44,950 nucleotides of DNA from Geobacter sp. (GTDB lineage Bacteria > Desulfobacterota > Desulfuromonadia > Geobacterales > Geobacteraceae): NCBI GenBank assembly GCA_003499925.1, contig DNRQ01000001.1, positions 4,728 to 49,677 on the forward strand, written 5' to 3'. A program made the translations under genes and the position numbers. Of the stretch, positions 1 to 7,810 are shown piece after piece. The number at the start of each line of letters is the position of its first letter. Position 1 is the first letter of the stretch. The notes below the pieces were generated by a model, which saw only the letters and a list, made by a program, of their open reading frames with translations, had not been told where the DNA came from and searched no databases.

Positions 1-839
1 TCGGCAAAGCTGTCGCCCATTCCTTCCTCAGCTCCTAAAATGCCGAATTCACGCATTCCAGGGTTATCTATCAACATTGCACCATTATTCAACATTATGA
101 GTTCGCGACGCACCGTTGTATGTCGCCCCTCGCCTGTACCACTTACCACTTTGGTCTCAAGTGTATGACGGCCAATCAACTGGTTGATCAATGTACTCTT
201 GCCAACCCCTGACGAACCTAAAAGACAATAGGTTTTTCGGGACTGCAGAATTTCGCGGACATTATTAACACCTTCGCCGGTGACGCTACTAAGCGCGATT
301 AACTCCGTATCTATTCCAGCGCTTCTAATTTTTTCAATTAGTTCTTGTAGAGTTTCAGGACTGACCAAGTCAGTTTTTGTAAGTAAAACGACAGGATGTA
401 CATGCCCATTTCTAACCATTACCAAGTAACGCTCAAGCCTGTTAACATTGAAATCGAAATGACAGGACTGAACTATTAAGGCTACGTCAATATTCGAAGC
501 AATCATCTGGTATTCAACGATATCTCCTGCAGCCTTACGACGAAGAACCGACTTTCTGGGAATGACGTCATGGATTATTCCGAACATGTCAGAGCTGCTG
601 TATTGGATGCATACCCAATCTCCGACACATGGAAAATCAATTGATTGTTCGGTCATATATAGAAAACGGCCGGCGAGCTTGGCGCGAAATTCACCAGACC
701 CATCTACTACAAGAAGTTGATCGCGATTAACGGCAACAACACGTGCAAGACGGTGCTCTGCCGAGCCCCTTTCAAGCGCCCTTGCATCAAACCATTCATC
801 CCATCCAAATTGATTTAGTAGTTCGGAAGCAGAGCTCAT
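1..839 (-). CDS. rsgA: Ribosome small subunit-dependent GTPase A, 3' end outside window
   Basis: RsgA is a circularly permuted GTPase that acts in late 30S ribosome maturation. The minus-strand frame opens with an ATG at 839 (first residues MSSASELLNQFGW) and stays open to the window edge, giving about 279 residues. An OB-fold-like N-terminal stretch is followed by the G motifs in permuted order: G4 as LLTKTDL, then G1 as GSSGVGKST near 165-225, a switch region GEGRHTTVRRE, and G3 in the form DNPGMREFG. Most relatives have DTPG at G3, so the Asn is a small deviation. The C-terminal zinc-binding domain lies beyond the left edge and cannot be checked. It has no operon partner here, because the sequence upstream of its start is non-coding. 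Family assignment is firm; completeness is unknown. Confidence 0.9.
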   Translation of the reverse strand, partial: MSSASELLNQFGWDEWFDARALERGSAEHRLARVVAVNRDQLLVVDGSGEFRAKLAGRFLYMTEQSIDFPCVGDWVCIQYSSSDMFGIIHDVIPRKSVLRRKAAGDIVEYQMIASNIDVALIVQSCHFDFNVNRLERYLVMVRNGHVHPVVLLTKTDLVSPETLQELIEKIRSAGIDTELIALSSVTGEGVNNVREILQSRKTYCLLGSSGVGKSTLINQLIGRHTLETKVVSGTGEGRHTTVRRELIMLNNGAMLIDNPGMREFGILGAEEGMGDSFA

Positions 840-1369
840 TTGAAACACCTCAAAGGTAAAGATTTCCATTCTCGTTAATTCACGCCAACGCTGAGAGCAC
901 ACCGGCTTGCCCGGTGTTGCGCTTTGTCGTGCATTTCTTTTGCCAAGCTTGTCACTTGTCAAGCTCCGGCCCCGCAGGAGCCCCCACGTTGTCGTGTCAT
1001 GAAGCAGAAGCTTAACGCTCAAATGGGGGGAAGTATATGCTGGTTTGTCCTGACTGTGACGGGGGGTCCTGCCGTCCGATTCACCCGGTCGTGGTCCGAG
1101 CGCTGGTTACGCTCTCGCCCTTCCCGCCAGCTTACCTCGACTTGATCGGCTCTCACCGACCTTCACCTACTTCCTCAGGCTGAATCCTGAACCGTTTCTT
1201 CATGAGTGTTGAACTAAGCAGATCGGGCCCCGCGGCCTGCTTTGGATTTTTACCTCGGATTTGCTTTCATGCGAGTGGATAATACGAGCTTGATGAAAGC
1301 ATTACAATAGTGATTATCGGATGGTGAGGCCTTTTCTGCCGATTCAGGCACATAATGGCCCCTTTGGCT
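840..1369. other. Stretch without a convincing gene
   Basis: I see no supportable coding region in these roughly 530 bases. Frames are short and read like random arginine/serine-rich translation. A small hairpin (ACACCGG, 5-base loop, CCGGTGT) sits near 899-917. The stretch lies between rsgA and an insertion-sequence remnant and is probably decayed accessory DNA. Confidence 0.4.
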
Positions 1370-1700
1370 CAGCTTGAAATCCCCCTTACCAGATGTTGGT
1401 ATCGGACCGCTGGTATCGGACCGCTGGTATCGGACCGCTGGTAGCGGAAGCGGATCATGGTGCCTTCCAAGACAAGAATCCGTTGTTGGTAATGGCGATC
1501 CAGTGGACGCAGCGCCCGAGATAGCGGAGCACCTTTCCTCGCCCGGTTAAAGGTCGGACGGCTGAAGACCACCCATTCCCGATTCCAGACCTCTGTGGAA
1601 AGGTCTCCCCGGGCAGTGCCCGTCTGGCCAGCTTCATGAACCGCACCCGGAAGAGCTTTGACAGCACCCGAACTGGGACGAGGACTTCTTGCGGGACTCC
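1370..1700 (-). pseudogene. IS91-family transposase remnant (frameshifted)
   Basis: Joining two minus-strand frames gives a recognisable piece of an IS91/IS801-type (Y2, rolling-circle) transposase. One frame reads VLSKLFRVRFMKLARRALPGE, then GKVLRYLGRCVHWIAITNNG. The other contributes VFSRPTFNRARKG and LEGTMIRFRYQ. In the family this region runs through a VVYxxPxFxxPxxVLxYLGRYxHRxAI consensus. Here it is split by at least one frameshift near 1520-1570, and the rest of the enzyme, including the catalytic tyrosines, is absent. It is therefore a dead fragment of about 110 codons. A 14-bp tandem repeat overlaps its 3' side, and a 21-bp repeat array begins just beyond its 5' side. Confidence 0.6.
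1398..1446. repeat. 14-bp tandem repeat, three full copies
   Basis: The unit GGTATCGGACCGCT occurs at 1398-1411, 1412-1425 and 1426-1439 without mismatch, followed by a partial fourth copy (GGTAGCGG). It lies at the 3' edge of the IS91 transposase remnant and probably arose by local slippage there. Confidence 0.85.
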
Positions 1701-2207
1701 CGCCAGACGCCGTCTTTATCCAATCCCCCGGCCGGAACCAACATACTCAACCGGGTACCAAGTTCAACGCCGCATGACGAGGCTCAACCCCATTTGAGGG
1801 AAGCTCGACCTGGCGTATATGAAACTGAAACACGCTTGCATAAAGATGAAACCTGCGTGTATGAAGCCCAAACCCGCTTGTATGAAGCCCAAACTCGCTT
1901 GCACGAAGCTCATACTCGCTTGTATGAAGCTCATGCACGCTTGTATGAAGCTAATACACGTTCGTATGACGCTCATACTCGCGTGTATGAAGCTCACACA
2001 CGTTGGTATGGCGCTCATGCAAGCTTGTATGAAGCTGGTACATGCTTGTATGACGCTCATGCAGGCTTGTATGACGCTCATGCAGGCTTGTATGACGCTC
2101 ATACATGGGTGTATGACGCTCATGCACGCTTGTATGACGCTCAACCTGTGGCACCTGAAGCTGAAGCTCCCGTGTACGAAGCTGACCACCGCATGAAGAA
2201 GGCTTAG
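1689..2207 (+). CDS. Putative heptad-repeat protein encoded by a 21-bp repeat array
   Basis: An open frame of 172 codons ends at a TAG at 2205-2207. From 1818 to 2195 it consists of 18 consecutive seven-residue units with consensus Y-E/D-A-H-T/A-R-L, for example YEAHTRL, YEAHARL and YDAHAGL. Because the DNA period (21) is a multiple of three, other frames on both strands are also long and open, so openness alone is weak evidence of coding. In this frame many differences between units fall at third positions (GCC/GCT, CGC/CGT, ACA/ACC/ACT, CAT/CAC) or are Glu/Asp swaps, which hints at selection on the protein. The only available start is a TTG at 1689 inside the insertion-sequence remnant, with no good ribosome-binding site. 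I recognise no family; it may be non-coding repeat DNA. Confidence 0.35.
   Translation: MRDSRQTPSLSNPPAGTNILNRVPSSTPHDEAQPHLREARPGVYETETRLHKDETCVYEAQTRLYEAQTRLHEAHTRLYEAHARLYEANTRSYDAHTRVYEAHTRWYGAHASLYEAGTCLYDAHAGLYDAHAGLYDAHTWVYDAHARLYDAQPVAPEAEAPVYEADHRMKKA
1818..2195. repeat. Array of eighteen 21-bp repeats
   Basis: The unit is close to TATGAAGCTCATACTCGCTTG and recurs with an exact 21-base spacing for 378 bases without an indel. Units in the middle and end are most alike (TATGACGCTCATGCAGGCTTG occurs twice in succession), while the first two and last three are more diverged. The period is preserved although individual bases vary widely. Confidence 0.9.
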
Positions 2208-2421
2208 CGTCAAGAGTTAAAAGCTCAACTTTCCATATATTAAGCTCAACTTCGGGCGTGTAAAGAGTTTCTGCTGGAGACTCGGGAAATGAAGCTAAGG
2301 AGAGAGATCGGGATGGTGGGAAGCAACGGCATGCTGCCCGAGAGGGAGCAAGAAGTGGTGGGGGGTACCATCATGGCACCCCCCACCGACGAGACCTGGC
2401 GCTGAATGTTAACCGATTCGA

Positions 2422-3072
2422 TCAGGTGAGCATTGTGCTCACGATAGCGGACCAGGGACCCGGGCCATCCGGGCCATGGTGCCTCATTCTGAAGAAGGTA
2501 TTCCCGGGTTCGAGATTCTCCATTTTCATATCGACATCGGCGAATATCGCCTTGTGGAACCAGTCTTCCTCCACCGAGGGGTCCCTCTTGTTAATGTGAA
2601 TCTCCTGGTTGTACGCGCCCGGCATGCTGCTGGCGCTGCCTACCGCCTTCCCTCGTTCACCGGAGTTGACGACGGTGAAATCGGTAGGAGCTGTCAGCGC
2701 TAGCCTTATCCTGTGGGAACTTCTCCGTTCCTGGGTGACAGAGAATCCGGTGCTGAAAAGTGCGTCGGGATTCCGTATGGACGCGGCTTCCAGAAACGAT
2801 GCGATCTCATCCAGCGTGAGGATAATCTCTTGGATGAGCTTGTCCCGCTCGCGAATCAGGAGCCGATCACCATTACTGGCCAAGTGGCAGGAGACCTCAA
2901 GGCCGTCCACCTTCTCGAAATACTTCTGCCGGAGGGTAGTATTGGCCCCCCATGTCAAATCTGGGTAGTTCGGGTTATCCGTCAGGGAAAGCTTAACTTT
3001 TTTGCAAAAGGTGAGAAACTTGGCAGGCGAACTTCGTTGTCTATACTCACGCTTTATCCTTCGCTGCTTCAT
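2422..3072 (-). CDS. Hypothetical protein, about 216 residues
   Basis: I do not recognise a named family. The ATG at 3072 is chosen because an AAGGAGG ribosome-binding site lies five bases upstream; a GTG two codons earlier is less well placed. The N-terminus is strongly basic (MKQRRIKREYRQR). The middle has a helical acidic/hydrophobic stretch (LIQEIILTLDEIASFLEAA). The C-terminus, with FFRMRHHGPDGPGPWS, resembles the last strand of a fibronectin type III-like fold (YRVRA..GPGPWS). There is no signal peptide or membrane segment, so it is probably cytosolic. It stands alone between repeat DNA and a toxin-antitoxin pair. Codon use and the ribosome-binding site support a real gene; its function is unknown. 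Confidence 0.6.
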   Translation of the reverse strand: MKQRRIKREYRQRSSPAKFLTFCKKVKLSLTDNPNYPDLTWGANTTLRQKYFEKVDGLEVSCHLASNGDRLLIRERDKLIQEIILTLDEIASFLEAASIRNPDALFSTGFSVTQERRSSHRIRLALTAPTDFTVVNSGERGKAVGSASSMPGAYNQEIHINKRDPSVEEDWFHKAIFADVDMKMENLEPGNTFFRMRHHGPDGPGPWSAIVSTMLT

Positions 3073-3530
3073 CGGCACCTCCTTTAACTCCCTTTTGGTT
3101 GGCGGTTTCAGAAGTTGACCAACTTGACCGCCGTCAGATCGAAGCGAATAATTAGCTGCACCTAATCATGGCAAGCATATAGACTGTCGGCGGCATGTTA
3201 AGAGGCCTACTCCATTTTCACCGGCAATGGTCAGATAAAGTTCGAGCTGCCCCAACCAAACAAGTCGATGATGAACTGGCGCGGCAGCTGCACGGCTGAC
3301 TATTTTTGACCGCGTGCCGGATGTTGCGGTGAACGCCATGATGAATTACCGATTTCTCACATCCTGCCGAAATGAAGCAGCGCCCGTCTAGTAAATTTTT
3401 GATGGATATAAGACATAAAAAAAGCCGCCGTCTCCAATGAGATGGTGGCTTCGTAATGGGGAGCCCGGAAATGTTGTTGGTTGACGGCCTTGCTACCTGA
3501 TGCTAGCATGTGCAACAAGGAGAAACGGCC
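3073..3530. other. Intergenic stretch with one hairpin terminator
   Basis: No gene is visible. Near 3105-3125 there is a small palindrome (AAGTTGACCAACTT). A strong terminator-like hairpin, annotated separately, lies at 3416-3451. The last 25 bases carry the ribosome-binding site of the antitoxin gene. Confidence 0.4.
3416..3451 (-). terminator. Rho-independent terminator, minus strand
   Basis: Read on the minus strand, a 13-base stem (AAGCCACCATCTC with GAGACGGCGGCTT, two G-U pairs) closes over a four-base loop and is followed by a run of T. No minus-strand gene lies directly upstream of it, so the gene it once served appears to have been replaced by the toxin-antitoxin and IS21 DNA. Confidence 0.6.
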
Positions 3531-3809
3531 ATGACTAGACAACTAAACTTGCGGGTGAGCGATGAATTCGCCGAAAGCCTGGAAAGGTTATCACGGAGGG
3601 TGGGGCGCCCAATGGCTGCCGTGCTCGAGTCTGTCGGGACACCGGCAATAGAAGCGGCCGAAGCAGATGCATTATTCGAGGCGGAGACGCTGGTTGCTTG
3701 GGAGGAGTACCAACTAAGCGGAGTGCATGTCGCAGCACCTGCGATAGATGAGATGTTCGCCGAGGCGCTAGGACGCGCCGAGTCGGTTGCAAAGAGTCGT
3801 GGGGCATGA
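3531..3809 (+). CDS. Ribbon-helix-helix antitoxin of a ParE/RelE pair
   Basis: This small protein of 92 residues begins MTRQLNLRVSDEFAESLERL, the beta strand and first helix of a ribbon-helix-helix DNA-binding domain. It is followed by an acidic C-terminal half rich in Ala and Glu that would wrap the toxin. The ATG at 3531 is preferred over an upstream TTG at 3510 because AAGGAG sits nine bases before it. Its stop overlaps the toxin start (ATGA, 3806-3809), the usual translational coupling of type II toxin-antitoxin genes. Such antitoxins repress their own promoter together with the toxin. The family is clear from fold and context; the exact subfamily is not. Confidence 0.75.
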   Translation: MTRQLNLRVSDEFAESLERLSRRVGRPMAAVLESVGTPAIEAAEADALFEAETLVAWEEYQLSGVHVAAPAIDEMFAEALGRAESVAKSRGA

Positions 3810-4135
3810 GCCGCGCGGTGGTCGCGACACCTCTTTTTGCTAATCGACTCAAACATTTCCTTGACGAGTATGCCGAATTGGGAGCTGTCCGTTTTGTGGA
3901 GCGGGTGCAAAGTGGATATCGGACCCTGGTGGAGAATGCCGCCGACTTTGAAGAGATCGCTCCGGCCCGCAGGCGGTCGATTAGCGGCAAAACCATTACA
4001 GTCCGAGAGTATCTGCTAGATGCCGGCGCTCGGGATTTTCTCATCCTCTATTGGGTTCCACCTGACCCAACGGAGCCAGTGCTCCTGTTGAATATCAGGA
4101 TCGGTGGCCAGAACCGGTTTCGATGGAAGCCTTAG
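3806..4135 (+). CDS. RelE/ParE-family toxin
   Basis: A 109-residue protein with the RelE/ParE outline: an N-terminal helical pair (NRLKHFLDEYAELGAVRFVERV), then strands, then a C-terminal stretch rich in basic and aromatic residues (LLLNIRIGGQNRFRW). Members either cleave mRNA on the ribosome or poison gyrase. Residues alone do not tell which applies here, although the neighbouring RHH antitoxin fits a ParDE-like arrangement. It is coupled to the antitoxin by a four-base overlap. The IS21-type element starts within about 50 bases of its stop but leaves the frame intact. Confidence 0.75.
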   Translation: MSRAVVATPLFANRLKHFLDEYAELGAVRFVERVQSGYRTLVENAADFEEIAPARRRSISGKTITVREYLLDAGARDFLILYWVPPDPTEPVLLLNIRIGGQNRFRWKP

Positions 4136-4202
4136 GTCGCTGCCCTGGAGAAGTTTGGCTGGATAGAGGCGGCCTTGCTCTTGTGGGATGCGTATTCCGG
4201 CC

Positions 4203-4305
4203 GATTGCGACCACGATTCCGATCTGATTGCGACCGCTGTTCCGGCGTGATTGCGACCGGCATTCCGATTTGATTGCGACCGGCGTTCCGGTGCATTGCG
4301 ACCGG
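4203..4305. repeat. 23-bp repeats at the IS21 left end
   Basis: Four units of 23 bases begin GATTGCGACC at 4203, 4226, 4249 and 4272; a fifth partial unit starts at 4295. Each carries TTCCG about five bases after GCGACC. IS21-family ends typically hold several copies of a transposase-binding repeat, which is the likely role. Confidence 0.85.
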
Positions 4306-4373
4306 TTGAATTTGGTAGTCGCGAGGTAACTCCAACGGGTATCGTACCCCCTCAAATCACGAGGGAGGGAACG

Positions 4374-5915
4374 ATGCCAAAGGAAAGAGTTACCATGCGA
4401 AAAGTACGAGAGATACTCCGCCTTGTCTGGTCATGCGGTCAAAGCAGGACTGCCACAGCCAAGAGCTGCGGCGTCAGTAAGACCGCAGTCACCGATACCG
4501 TAAGACGAGCCTCGATGGCCAAGCTGTCTTGGCCACTTCCCTGCTATCTGGACGACCCCGCCCTCGAAAGCCTCCTCTATCCACCCCGCATCTGTTCGCT
4601 GACCGTTTCCCGCCCCCGGCCTGACTGGAACTCCCTGCACAACGAGCTGATCACTCACAGGGACCTGACTCTCATGCTGTTGTGGCAGGAGTACAAGGAA
4701 CGCGATCCCGAAGGAATCCAGTACAGCCAGTACTGCGAGCTCTTCCGCCAGTGGCGCAAGAAGCTGGATCTTTCCATGCGCCAGGAGCACCGCGCCGGCG
4801 AGAAGATGTTCGTGGACTACTGCGGCCGCACGCTCCCCATCGTCGATCCCGCCACCGGGGAGATAAAGGACGCCCAAGTGTTCGTGGCGGTCATGGGCGC
4901 CAGTAACTACACCTTTGCCGAGGCGACCCGGAGCCAGGCGCTCCCCGACTGGACCGGTTCCCACGTACGCGCTTTCGGCTATATGGGAGCGGTTCCAAGG
5001 TGCCTGGTCCCCGACAATCTCAAGAGCGGCGTTACCAAGACCTGCCGTTACGAACCCGACCTTAACCCCACCTACGCCGCCCTGGCGGAGCATTACCAAG
5101 CCGCAGTCATACCCGCCCGCGTCCGCAAACCGAAGGATAAGTCGAAGGTCGAGGTTGGCGTGCAGATCGTCCAGCGTTTCATCCTGGCGGCTCTGCGTCA
5201 TCGTACCTTCTTCAGTCTGGCGGAGGCCAATGCAGCCATCCGCGAGCGCCTGGAACTGCTCAACAACCGGCCCTTCCGCAAACTCCCCGGCACCCGTAGA
5301 GAACGTTTCGAGGACATTGATCTGCCGGCCATGCTCCCGCTGCCGGAGACCCCCTACGAGTATGCCGACTGGATCAAGGCGAGAGTCCACATGGATTACC
5401 ACGTTGAGGTGGATCACCACTTCTACAGCGTGCCGCACCGTCTGGTGCGGGAGGAACTGGACGTACGCTACACCGAGACCATCGTGGAGTGCTTCTTCAA
5501 CAGGAAACGAGTTGCCTCACATCCGAGGTCACAGCTCAAAGGGAAACACAGCACCCGCCCCGAGCACATGCCAAGGGCGCATCTTGAGTTCGCCGAATGG
5601 ACGCCGGAGCGCTTCATCTCCTGGGCTGCCAAAACGGGACCGGAAACAGCCCGTGCGATTGAAAGCGTCCTCTCCCGCAGGACCTATCCCGAGCACGGCT
5701 TCCGCTCCTGCATGGGCATCATCTCCCTGGGGAAACGCTACGGCCAGGAAAGGCTGGAGGCGGCCTGCGAGAGGGCGCTACTCATCAAAGGGGTGAACTA
5801 CAAGAGCATCAAGTCGATACTGGAAAACAACCTCGACAAAAAGCCGCTGCTACGCAAGCCAGAAGCCGCCCCGGTCGACCACGAGAACATCCGCGGCACC
5901 GATTACTACAACTGA
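4374..5915 (+). CDS. istA: IS21-family transposase IstA
   Basis: IstA is the DDE transposase of IS21 elements and carries out strand breakage and joining together with the ATPase IstB. The ATG at 4374 follows a GAGGGAGGGA ribosome-binding site, giving 513 residues, the usual length. An N-terminal helix-turn-helix (VREILRLVWSCGQSRTATAK) binds the end repeats. The catalytic core shows FVDYCGRTLPIVD (first Asp), VPDNLKSGV (second Asp) and KDKSKVEVGV (Glu). The C-terminal part ends in a basic tail. istB begins 14 bases downstream, as in intact IS21 elements. The protein looks complete although its partner is broken. Confidence 0.92.
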   Translation: MPKERVTMRKVREILRLVWSCGQSRTATAKSCGVSKTAVTDTVRRASMAKLSWPLPCYLDDPALESLLYPPRICSLTVSRPRPDWNSLHNELITHRDLTLMLLWQEYKERDPEGIQYSQYCELFRQWRKKLDLSMRQEHRAGEKMFVDYCGRTLPIVDPATGEIKDAQVFVAVMGASNYTFAEATRSQALPDWTGSHVRAFGYMGAVPRCLVPDNLKSGVTKTCRYEPDLNPTYAALAEHYQAAVIPARVRKPKDKSKVEVGVQIVQRFILAALRHRTFFSLAEANAAIRERLELLNNRPFRKLPGTRRERFEDIDLPAMLPLPETPYEYADWIKARVHMDYHVEVDHHFYSVPHRLVREELDVRYTETIVECFFNRKRVASHPRSQLKGKHSTRPEHMPRAHLEFAEWTPERFISWAAKTGPETARAIESVLSRRTYPEHGFRSCMGIISLGKRYGQERLEAACERALLIKGVNYKSIKSILENNLDKKPLLRKPEAAPVDHENIRGTDYYN

Positions 5916-5929
5916 TAAAAGGAGCGAAC

Positions 5930-6289
5930 ATGCTTATCCAGCCGACCATCGAGAAACTCACCGCCATGGGACTTGCAGCCATGGCCCGGGCGTTCCAGGA
6001 ACAGATGAACTGCCCCGACATGACGGCGCTCTCCTTCGAGGAGCGCTTCGGACTCATCGTCGACTTCCAAGCCACCGCCAATGACAACCGGCGCATGCGC
6101 AATCGGTTGCAGAGCGCACGCCTGAGACTGGCCGCCTCCATAGAGGATCTCGACTTCAAATCCGGCAGGAGCCTAGATCGAGCCGTCATCATGTCACTGG
6201 CCCAGAACCAATGGGTGACGCGCCACCACAACATCCTCATCACCGGCCCCACTGGGGCCGGCAATTATGAAAAGCAGTGGCTTATGTAA
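5930..6289 (+). pseudogene. istB: IS21 helper ATPase IstB, truncated at the Walker A loop
   Basis: IstB is a AAA+ ATPase of about 250 residues that assists IstA. Here the N-terminal part is normal (MLIQPTIEKLTAMGLAAMAR, then RLRLAASIEDLDFKSGRSLD) up to ITGPTGAGN. The conserved Lys of GPTGxGKT is missing because foreign DNA joins at about 6267 and the frame ends after eight unrelated residues. No nucleotide-binding site remains, so it is non-functional. A good ribosome-binding site (AAAGGAG) still precedes the start. Confidence 0.88.
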
Positions 6290-6346
6290 AGTTATGACGC
6301 TAACATAGCCATTTATTGGATTTCCTCCCTAAAACGCTTTACATAA
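6282..6346. repeat. 10-bp inverted repeat TTATGTAAAG/CTTTACATAA
   Basis: TTATGTAAAG at 6282-6291 and its exact reverse complement at 6337-6346 are separated by 45 bases. They lie just inside the junction with istB and about 200 bases before the tyrosine-recombinase gene. Inverted repeats like these are typical core sites at the ends of tyrosine-recombinase elements, so this is probably the element's left terminus or attachment site. Confidence 0.6.
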
Positions 6347-6544
6347 TATTCTGAGGGCATCAGAAAGCTGGAGCCAGGTCAGAATAGCCCCAGCGCATAT
6401 CGGAATATCACCTGCAACAAATTCCCTACCTTTTTCTGCCGACTCAACTGCTTAATTGTCCAGAGAAAAAGATTGAAATACGGATACGTTACGCTCCAAG
6501 ATCAAGATATGGTGCATAACCAATATATCTTTGAGGAGAAGCGT

Positions 6545-7696
6545 ATGGACCCAAAACCAATTGAGGAACTGGTTGCTGCGGTATTAAAGGAGTTAGACAG
6601 ACTAAATTATTCAAAAGGTACTCGTAATCAGTATAAATGGTTCTACAACACGGTAATCAGATTCGCCAAGAGTGAAGGGGAGCTCTTTTATTCGGAGGAA
6701 CTTGGCAATAATTTCTTAAGAAGCCATTATAACTTTTCCTTAAACGGTTGCAAAAAGCCGATTTCGAGAACTCTCAGACGCCCGGTACGTGCTATCCGTG
6801 TACTCGGTGATTATCAACTGCATGGATCTATATTGCGCCGTCACTCAACAAAAGAACCATATGTGCATCCGCAGCAATTCGTGGATGTGCTTATGGATTT
6901 CGAAGAGGAATGTACCCGTCGTTGCTACTCGCCCCATACAATATACCCGCTCATAAAGCGGCTGCGGTATTTTATTGATTATCTCGACAACCAAGATGTA
7001 GTTTCATGCTCTAATATTACAGGACGTCATCTGTCTCAATACGTGAGGACTTTGTTTGGCTATAACAGCAAGACTGTCGGAACAATTCTCACCTCTTTGC
7101 GTATATTCTTAAAATTTCTCTATCTCAAAGGTTATCATTCACATGATATATCGTGTGAGGTGCCGCGCCTAAAAAGTTCTTACTATCCGCGCATCCCTTC
7201 GGTTTGGAAGGCTGATGATGTGAAACGTCTCCTTGCCGGTGTGGATAGAGGCAATCCTACCGGCAAAAGAGACTATGCAATTTTACTCATGGTAACCCGG
7301 CTTGGTATGCGCGTTGGCGATATCAGGGCATTACAACTTTCGCATTTAAAATGGGATACAAAATCGATTGAAATAGTACAACAAAAGACCAGCAAACCGG
7401 TCTCTTATCCCATTTTAAATGATATCGGCTGGGCCATTATCGACTACCTTCAGCACGGCCGTCCCAAGACAGCATCCCCTCATCTTTTTGTCCGCCACAA
7501 TGCCCCTTTTGAACCCTTTGGAATGTACGCCAATTTGCATAACCTGCTTGCCAAATATACCAGGATCGCCGGGATAGGAATCCCACTCGAAGCAAGGCAT
7601 GGTATGCATTCCCTAAGACACACGCTGGCGAGCGTTCTTCTCGAACAGCATACACCGCTCCCCATATACGGCTCAGGGACGTTCTTAAGATTTTAA
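6545..7696 (+). pseudogene. Tyrosine recombinase/integrase, C-terminus lost
   Basis: The ATG at 6545 follows GAGGAG and opens a XerC/D-like recombinase. An N-terminal SAM-like core-binding domain (about residues 1-200) is followed by the catalytic domain. That domain shows the first Arg in VTRLGMRVGDIRAL and the H-x-x-R box as HSLRHTLASVLL. Homology ends at about 7672 after EQHTPLPI, and the remaining eight codons come from the MITE-like insertion. The later His/Trp and the nucleophilic Tyr are absent, so no strand cleavage is possible. The gene is clearly AT-richer than istA and the urease genes, in line with separate acquisition. It probably belonged to the element whose inverted repeat lies at 6282-6346. 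Confidence 0.85.
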
Positions 7697-7810
7697 GTTT
7701 CTTCTTATCTCAACAGGTCACTCTCGCAGAGCAAAGGAATGAGGCGCTAGCAAAAACGCTAATATTTAACAAAGTTACGAAAAATCTTAAAATCTTAAGA
7801 ACGTCCCTGA
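7673..7810. mobile_element. MITE-like element with perfect 25-bp terminal inverted repeats
   Basis: The 25 bases at 7673-7697 (TCAGGGACGTTCTTAAGATT and five more) recur as an exact reverse complement at 7786-7810. The 138-bp unit carries no gene and has an AT-rich middle. It replaces the 3' end of the recombinase gene. No clear target-site duplication is visible in the immediate flanks, which suggests a later deletion on one side. Confidence 0.75.

Larger units (their letters stand above)
4182..6266 (+). mobile_element. IS21-family insertion sequence, right part missing
   Basis: The element contains the left-end repeats, a full-length istA and the first 112 or so codons of istB. Its left limit is put near a TG at 4182, in front of the first repeat. 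The right limit falls at about 6266, where istB homology stops inside the Walker A loop and unrelated AT-rich DNA of a tyrosine-recombinase element begins. With istB and the right end lost it cannot move by itself. Confidence 0.75.

Noticed and set aside
1764..2213. Long minus-strand frame with repeated SVIQACM units
   Set aside because: It is the complement of the 21-bp array. The period of seven codons keeps several frames open, and this one is Cys/Met-rich with no good start context.
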